The position numbers and the translations under genes are program-made. Source: Lactuca virosa (Eukaryota > Streptophyta > Magnoliopsida > Asterales > Asteraceae). Taken from it: a DNA stretch of 64,000 nucleotides. This document shows, piece after piece, positions 56,864 to 64,000 of this stretch (the stretch's first letter is position 1; the number at the start of each line of letters is the position of its first letter). Where the stretch lies: positions 99,452,736 through 99,516,735 of the forward strand of contig CAKMRJ010005523.1 in assembly GCA_928212115.1 (NCBI GenBank), written 5' to 3'. The notes below the pieces were generated by a model that worked only from the letters and a program-made list of their open reading frames with translations, had not been told where the DNA came from and did no database searches.

Positions 56864-57617
56864 TGTTGGGTTTTGAGCATTCTAACACTTCCTAAGTGTA
56901 CATGCAACCCTATTAAACCTTGGATCTATGTTTGTCTAAGATACATGCAAAATATTATTTTCCAAGGTTTATAACCTATCTAGCACGGCATGGGGTACTT
57001 TTAACCATAAAAGAACTAGATGAATTACATACCTTTTGTTGATTGTTGATTCCTTGGAGTTTGAGAGCCAAGCACCAATAATGTGAATGCCTCAAATGGA
57101 AATCACAAATCACCACAAACTTGGAAAAAATATATGAGAGAGTATACTAACTCTTGATTTTGGCCACCACACTTACACACACATTAGTGTCTTTTTCATG
57201 CAACATAAGCTTGTTTATATAGTGTACATGGTTAGGGTGAAACCCTAATAACCCATGTATTTTCCTCTTCCAAGGATCCTGGGTAAAAGCTCCATGGATC
57301 ATCCATGGACTTCCATATAAGCTTTAGCCCATTCCCAAATGAGTGTTAGCCCACACCATATAAATATAATAGCCCATGATTTAATTAGTCTTCCTTTTAA
57401 TCACTAAATTAATTCATAATTAATTCAAGATTAAAACTAATTAAGTAACATGACTTTATATTAATATATTATAACTTATAATATATTAATAAATCGTAAG
57501 TATACAACTCTCTAAAATTATCCATAACTATTTGGGTGAAGTGCAACCAAATGGATCATGCCGGGTCGGGTCAAGTATATACCAAATATGTTATGGACTT
57601 AGACACCTTATCCAACA
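56864..57617 (-). repeat. 3' LTR of F
   Basis: 754 bp; the minus strand reads TGTTGGATAAGG...CCCAACA. TATATAA on the minus strand at 57215-57221. Confidence 0.9.
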
Positions 57618-58457
57618 GCTCCCACTTGGATAAGTCTAATAACTGTATTGCCTATATTACTTCAGGAACCAACCGGCAATCGTAGCTCTCGAAAACTCTT
57701 GTGACTATGAAGCGTCATTTTAGATAAGTGATCATATAATCCTCTGCTCTCATGAATCAGCCGGACAAATACATGGAACAATGTCTTACTTATTGTCTAG
57801 CAGTTTGTTTCTCGATTTCGCGATTTCCGTTTGTTTGAAAGAACTTAACTGAACACATCAATTTAGTTCTGACCGGGCTCGGTACATGGGTCAACACAAA
57901 ATCATCGAGGGCCCAGATATCGCTTCTATTTCTAGAAGGAACAGATAAACTTCGACTCATATGCTTGTTCTACTACTTATTGAATTGCACACAAAGGCAC
58001 GTTTTATAACATCAAGTTACTGATACGTTACGTGCAATCAATGCACAACCAACTCATAGGTAACAACTCATTCTCTAGGTTTGAAGACTTATATGATATT
58101 ACCGTCTCACGATCACTCGAGATAATTCCATGAAGTGATACAAGTGAGCGTGGGTTTATTCCAACTCATAACTTATGAGTACTCATGAATGTTGTAGCAA
58201 CCATTGCTATGGCTAAACACCTTTAGTCATCTACAATCCCAATTCATGACAGTCTTGATTCATTCTACCTACTTCCGACATATGACCGACTGTGGAAGTT
58301 TAAATAAATTAATATTCTGGAAGTCAAAACATGCAAAACTGAAACAATAGTAAATAATTGACAATGATAGCAACACTTTACTCATATAAATCACAAGTTT
58401 TATTCATCATCAAACGTCGATTACTTTTACAAGTTTCAGAAAAGGCTATCTAATCTG
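57618..58457 (-). other. Polypurine tract and 3' interior of F
   Basis: Counterpart of 6853-7707 in A; no gene. Confidence 0.75.
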
Positions 58458-60063
58458 TAAAACTAATATCGTCCCTCAGCCCGATGCGCCTCGCATGCTG
58501 CAAATGCTTCACACCCTCGTCAGTCCCTTCGTAAGGGGATCCGCAGGGTTCTCATCTGACGATACCCTTTTGCAACGAGGAGTCCCTCTTCTATCTTGTG
58601 TCTTATGAAGTGATATTTTCTGTCAATGTGTCGGGATCTGCCATGATCTCTTGGTTCCTGGCTAAGGCAACCGCACTATTGCTGTCACAGAAAATCTCCA
58701 TAGGCTCCTTAATAGCTGGTACAACTCCAAGGTCTCCGATGAAGTTCCTCAGCCATATCGCCTCCTTTGCCGCTTCACTCGCTGTTATGTACTCTGATTC
58801 ACAAGTCGAATCAGCTGCAGTCTCCTGTTTGGAACTCTTCCAAGTGATTGCCCTCCATTTAAGGTAAGACCCGCCCGACTGAGAGCGGAAGTTATCCCTA
58901 TCAGTCTGAAAGCTAGCATCACTATACCCTACTACCTCTCAAGTCATCACTCACCCCACAAGGGTAAGGATCAATCCTTAGTCCTCCGCAGGTACTTGAG
59001 AATATTCTTTACCGCAGTCCAATGAGCCTTGCCAGGGTTCCCCTGATATCTGCTGACCATGCTCAAAGCGAAGGCCACATCAGGACGGGTACAAGTCATA
59101 GCATACATGATCGAACCAACAGTGGAAGCATAAGGTATCGACTCATCTCAGCTATCTCATCTTCTATACTCGGGCTCTGACCTTGCTCAGTTTGGCATTG
59201 CTTTGGATCGGTAATTTCTCCTTCTTGGAATTCTGCATGTTGAACCTTTTCAACACCTTATCCAAGTAGATACTCTGACTAAGTCCAATTAGTCTTTTAC
59301 TCCTTTCTCTTAATAGCCTTATCCCTAGGATATAGGAGCTTCCCAAGGTCCTTCATAGCAAAGCACTTCCCAAGCCAGGACTTAACCTCCTGCAAGGTTG
59401 GGATGTCATTTCCTATGAGTAGTATGTCATCCACAATACAGTACCAAAAAAGCTAACTATACTCCCACTAGCTCTGACATACACGCAAGACTCATCTTCA
59501 CTTCTTGAAACCAACTCTTTGACCTTCTCATCGAAACAAAGATTCCAACTTTGAGATGCTTGTTTTCATCCATAATTGGATTTCTCAAGCTTGCACACTC
59601 TATGGGGTACTCTGCACTAACAAAACCTCTGGCTGATTCAATGTAAACATCCTCAGCACAACTTTCCGTTAAGGAAAGCGGTTTTGACATCCATTTGCCA
59701 TATTTCAATAATCATGAAATGCAGCAATGGTTAGCATAACCCTAATAGACTTAATCATTTTGCTACTGGTGAAAAGGTTTCATCATAATCAATACCCGGA
59801 GTCGAGAAACACCTTTCGCAACCAGTCGAGCCTTATAGTGTCACCTTCCCATCCATGTCGGTCTCTTCTTGAAGATCCATTTGCACCCGACTGTCTGTAC
59901 GGCCTGGTACATTGTCAACCAAGTTCCAAACTTTGATTTGTCAACATGGACTGTATCTCGATGTCCATAGTAGCCTTCCATTTAGCAGACTCTGGGCCGC
60001 CATGGCTTCCGTAACACTGTTAGGTTCATCCAGATTTACCAGTGTACTGTCACTGATAAATGT
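58458..60063 (-). pseudogene. Copia reverse transcriptase-RNase H of F, broken
   Basis: Minus-strand scraps in order: DSTLVNLDEPNSVTEAM near 60050, EDVYIESARGFVSAEYP near 59640, YILGIRLLRERSKRLIGLSQ near 59310, and the RNase H pieces STCESEYITASEAAKEAIW and IFCDSNSAVALA below 58830. The bases coding VDDILLIG are kept near 59425, so F retains the catalytic pair that A has lost, although a frameshift lies just before it. F also keeps Gln where A has the TAG stop in RNase H. Several frameshifts make it non-functional. Confidence 0.88.
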
Positions 60064-60837
60064 TGTTGGATTAGTGTCTAAGTCCATAACTATAATTGGT
60101 ATGTACTTGACCCGACTCGGCATGGTCCATTTGGGTTGCATGGCATCGGAACATTTGGATAGACCGTTTATGAGGAAAAGACATTTTGTGACATATTAAT
60201 ATATTATAAGTTCTAATATATTAATATGAAATCATGTTATTTAATTAGTATTGATCAAGAATTAATTTGGACTTAATTTAGTGATCAAAAAGAGACTAAT
60301 TAAATATATGGGGATTGATTGTGTAAATCATTCATTCTTATATATGTGGGCTTATGATCCAAGATTCCTTTATGTTGGGTTTAACCCATGTGGTGATCCA
60401 TGGATACTCCATGGAGGTTAAAACCCATGGAGCATAAGGAATGGGTAAAGTCATGAGTTACATGGTGTAACCCTAATAGCCACACTATATAAGAACCCCT
60501 TTAGTTCAAGAAATGGGCACTAGTGATACATATGTAAGAGGGCTAGCCAATTTGAACATGTATGTCTTCTTCTCATGGTTATTCCAAGAGTTCATGATGT
60601 GGTGTGAACCATTTGAGGTGTCACACTTGGGGCACTAGGCTCTCAAGCTTCATGGAGTCAAGCAACAATAACAAGGTATGTATTCTATCTATTTTAGTAT
60701 CCTAGTATCATGTTTTGTATGCTAGTTAGGATAATACCTTGGATATCATATTTGCATGTATAATAGAGAAAACATAGATCCAAGGTATTTAGGGTTGCAT
60801 GTACACTTAGGAGTGTTAGAATGCTCAAAACCCATCA
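60064..60837 (+). repeat. 5' LTR of E
   Basis: 774 bp; TATATAA at 60486-60492. Confidence 0.9.
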
Positions 60838-60838
60838 G

Positions 60839-60851
60839 TGGTATCAGAGTC
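60839..60851 (+). other. Primer binding site of E
   Basis: TGGTATCAGAGTC, one change from the initiator tRNA-Met complement. Confidence 0.82.
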
Positions 60852-61782
60852 TAGGCTTGTTTTCAATTATACTTGATGCAAATTGCTGAAAAATGCTGAA
60901 AAAAATCGAATTTCGGGCATTCGGGCACTGGACTCGCCGAGTCCACTGATGAACTCGCGCCGATTCCATGAAGAAAATCATCCTACTCGACGAGTACTCA
61001 TCTGATTGATACACTCGACGAGTAGAGAGTAGGAGCCCCAGACAGCATATTTTCGAGTTTTTTGGCTAGAAATGGACTAGAAGCATTACCCTAAGATGTT
61101 TTTGAACTTATAAACTTGTTTTTGATGTGGTATTGTTGTACTAATCCAATTTCAAATATAATTGTCATAGATTCATGTTTTGTATTAGTTTAGTGATTAG
61201 GCTAATTACATGAAAAAGTTTGATTTGAATTATCTTGTTCTTATGAGTTGCTTAGATTTATAGAAAAGTTAATTGATTTTGTGTTTTCAATCCATTTTAA
61301 TCTAAGAGTTGATTCTAAAATGTGTTTTTGTAACTTGTCCTCAAGTTATATGAAAAGTCACATTCAAGTTTCATAAAACTCATAAAAGTTGGCAATGGTT
61401 ACAAAATGACGAGTCTTGTCCTCAAGTTATGGAGGTTCAAGAGTCACTTCATTAAGTAATAAAAATGTTAACCTTAATTAATTCCATAAGTTATAAAATA
61501 AAGAAAAGTTACATTCTTTTAAGTTTAAGTCTTCCATAACTTGTCCTCAAGTTATGGAACTTGAAGAGTTTTTTAATTAAAACTAATTAAACACATAAGT
61601 TATGGAATTAATTAGTTTTGAATAGTTTCAAAACTTGCCCTCAAGTTTTGGAATTTGAAAAGTTTCACTTATGAATACTTTAATTCCAAGTTAGCCCTTA
61701 GAATTTTAAAAGTTAAAATTCAAACCCTTATACTATTATTATAATTTTAATTATATAGATATGTATAAGAAAAGTCAATCTT

Positions 61783-62500
61783 ACCGTTAGTAGGCCTCAT
61801 TCACGAAGCCGGTCTATAAGGGGGGTATAAGGTTACTGCATATAAAATGATGCTTTAATGGGTGTCCACTCTCACCCACCGCTTCCTTGACTGGTGGAGG
61901 GTCGTTAGCCGAACGGGTAGGAAAGGACTATAATTCTCCCTTCATTAAAAGTATTAATGATAAATACTAAGTAGCTAAACATTTATAAATTCCCAATTCT
62001 TAGTTACTTAGGAAAATGTGAAATTGGTGCTAGCCCATAAAATTACACTTTGTACCTTACCAAGTCGTTAGTGGAGCGTGTGTGGTTAACCGGCACACTA
62101 ACATGGACTAGTAAGAGTGGCAAAGGGTAACTTAACTTTATTATAGATCGGTGGAGCGTGTGTGGTTAACCGCACATCGATTAGGTAATATTGTTGAGGG
62201 TACCAAGTCAATTTGTATGGTTATTCACACCTTGTTGTGATCCTCGGCATCCCAGTCACAAACTTGAGAGGGCACAATCGAGATTCAAACATGCCATTGA
62301 AAGTTCAATGCATCTCAAAAGATCTAGGAGTTTCAAATCCAATTAAACTTAATTATATTTCGTTTTTCATGGGGAAATTGGTAAATCGTCATTTACCTAC
62401 CTTCAACTATTTTATAACTTGGATTACGGCATCCCTCTTCCAGTTATAAATAGGTTGTTGGGTCCTAGCCTTAATATTTCATATTGGGTGTTATATTAAG
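61783..62500 (+). promoter_or_regulatory. Conserved structured leader of E
   Basis: Hairpins: 62056-62115 (outer CTTAC/GTAAG, inner GTTAGTG/CACTAAC); 62132-62197 (outer TTAAC/GTTGA with one wobble plus TATTA/TAATA, inner ATCGGTG/CATCGAT); 62380-62397 (GGTAAAT-CGTC-ATTTACC); 62407-62453 (CTAT...ATAG ends, TATAAC/GTTATA, motif-2 loop). Several stem differences from A and D are compensated on the other arm. Confidence 0.72.
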
Positions 62501-62535
62501 GACTTTAAATCAACTATCTTGAATATCTCCCAAAA

Positions 62536-63118
62536 GATGATCTTCCCAAATCTCTTGAAACAAGTTTTCCTAAATGAAGATGATGTCCCATGGAAATCAT
62601 ACTTCTTTCACCTCCTCCAATTATTCTTCCCTAACCCACAAGTTCCTGAAAAGTTTAAGGTCACTCAAGCAAAGGTCTATATGTGATCACATCTTGGAGA
62701 TGTAGTCACATATTGACAAGCCGGGAGAGTTGGGTGTCAAAGTCTTGAAAAGCTGGTGAGCAACTACTTTCTAAGTCACATAGTGAGTTCCTTTGGGACT
62801 CCTATGAAACAGACTATGACAAGACCCTTAATGATCTTATCTATTTGCTAAGATCAACTTCCTAAAACTTTATGGACATTGACAATGATGACATTGGATA
62901 TCCAGTAAAGCTCTCTCTTCCCAATGGAAAGGGATCGGCCATAGTCAACTCGGTTGACCAAATGGTAAAGAGAACGGCTAAGTCTGAGATAGTCCCATTA
63001 TCAAGGGTCCATTGCCAAAGAAAGGGGCATTGGTTGCGAAGCTGCCAAATTTACCTAAGGATGTTAAAGTCAATAAGTTTGACTCTACTTCAGGGTAAAG
63101 TCCACTATCTAACTCTGC
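62536..63118 (+). pseudogene. Gag of element E, decayed
   Basis: Aligned to the Gag of D, the ATG region is gone. Frameshifts follow within the first 150 bp, and the latter part reads MDIDNDDIGYPVKLSLPNGK and KGHWLRSC. The first two Cys of the zinc knuckle are disrupted (only HCQRKGHW...C remains). It would not bind RNA through the knuckle. Confidence 0.8.
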
Positions 63119-64000
63119 TAAGTTTCTATTCTGAGATTCTTGATACATGATGTGACTGGGTCACATGTTGATGTTTTAAGAATCAAAGAAAAAGTGAAGA
63201 AACTTAAAAAAAGAATATGCTGAATCTGATGGCGTAGATGGATTTCTATCGCATAGTTTGAAGATCGGATTCTTGAGCTACTTCTTAAGAGTTATGATAT
63301 ATTGCTTAGGAATAAATAACAACAAAGTTTTCATGTGCTTTTGCATTGTAAGGATAGTTTTTCCGCAAAGTTTTAAAATAAAGAAAAAAAATTTTGGTTT
63401 TTATTTATTTAAAATATCCTTACAATGGCATTTGTGAAAATTTTTGTTGCTTATAAGATTCCATTAAGAGCAAGAGTGGAAATATAAATTTGATTCTTTC
63501 ATTTGTGGTAGTGTCTAAATTTACCAAATAAGGAAAGATTCTCATCACCTAAGTTTCAGTTGGATAGCATGATGAATAAGAACTTTCAAGCATTGGAAAA
63601 ATTAAGACTAACTACTTGTTCACATGGATGTGTGAGTCAAGTAAAGGATCGAGTACACATTCTTGTGCACTGATCAAGCCCACCACAATAATCGTTAAGA
63701 CTATTCGTCATTATTTACTAAAATTCAGTAAATATGGTTATACTTACAAGCTTAAGTGTAATTCTGAGACATTGGAAAGGTTTTCAATGTATGGCAGAGC
63801 GAATAAGAAGAATCAACTTAGGCAGAAAGATAAAAGTTTCTCAAATCTGAAAAGATGGGAGAGTACTTTAGTATCATGTTATATAATCATCTTAATGATT
63901 AAGAGACCTTATCACAATTCATCCTCTAAGTGCATTCTGGTAGCTAAGAAGAGGAGCTATGAATTGTTGAAGTGGTTAAAATCAAGAAGATGATTTATAC
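63119..64000 (+). pseudogene. Decayed protease/integrase remnant of E
   Basis: Same decayed text as D 27781-28690, for example KYGYTYKLKCNSETLERF and SFSNLKRWESTLVSC. No catalytic residue is readable. It runs off the window. Confidence 0.65.

Larger units (their letters stand above)
56864..60063 (-). mobile_element. Element F: Copia, 3' portion, cut by element E
   Basis: On the minus strand: reverse transcriptase-RNase H remnant, 3' interior, polypurine tract (57618-57630) and 3' LTR 56864-57617 with the same ends as D. At 60063 it stops at the LTR of E; its 5' part must lie beyond the window. The sequence before E matches A from about 5233. The LTR is closest to that of D by eye. Confidence 0.88.
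60064..64000 (+). mobile_element. Element E: Copia, same family, truncated by window end
   Basis: 5' LTR 60064-60837 (TGTTGGATTAG...CCCATCA), primer site, leader with the conserved hairpins, decayed gag and decayed integrase to the last base. The candidate duplication AATGT (60059-60063) cannot be checked because the far end is outside. It sits inside F, so it is younger than F. Confidence 0.9.

Overview
This is a plant nuclear window from a dicot. The style of its LTR elements (leaders and LTRs full of the palindrome ACTCG-N-CGAGT) is what I associate with lettuce-type Asteraceae, but that species guess is inference. The only convincing host gene is a three-exon SPOROCYTELESS/NOZZLE-like regulator at 52530-53555 (minus strand). 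Almost everything else is transposable element, and I found no tRNA, rRNA or CRISPR feature.

Layout. An old Ty1/Copia element 'S' (SIRE/Maximus-like, with a third ORF after pol) forms the substrate of positions 1-24785. It has been cut by three later insertions, each with a perfect 5-bp target-site duplication (TSD): Copia element A (466-8481, TSD GGGAC) splits its RNase H; a deleted minus-strand Copia B (10000-12390, TSD ATGAC) lies in its spacer; and a minus-strand Ty3/Gypsy chromovirus C (15097-23825, TSD AATTG) splits its ORF3. Copia D (24786-32496, TSD CTATT) sits just after the polypurine tract of S. Next come a CACTA DNA transposon (33533-41498, TSD CAA) and a Gypsy element H (41772-50306, TSD ACTCA). 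Then follow about 6 kb of low-copy-looking sequence with the SPL/NZZ-like gene, and a second nest: an LTR fragment G (56167-56863) cut by minus-strand Copia F (from 56864), itself cut by Copia E (from 60064, running off the window end).

How the parts work together. A, D, E and F are one Copia family: same LTR termini, initiator-Met primer site, leader and 3' end. A and F retain recognisable but broken pol. D has an intact Gag, decayed pol and nearly identical LTRs, and E shares the pol decay, so D/E look like a non-autonomous lineage moved in trans. The leaders of A, D and E contain a set of RNA hairpins whose loops are conserved while stems change in a base-pair-preserving way. One loop holds the self-complementary GGTTAACC, as expected of a kissing-loop dimerisation site. 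D carries extra copies of these hairpins downstream of gag. This is the strongest candidate here for an undescribed system.

Other notable structures are C(UUCG)G hairpin arrays in the LTRs of H, a captured F-box gene (introns retained) and a 2-kb W-box-like minisatellite inside the CACTA element, and the ACTCG-N-CGAGT palindrome shared by unrelated Copia and Gypsy families. All alignments, difference counts and foldings were done by eye.
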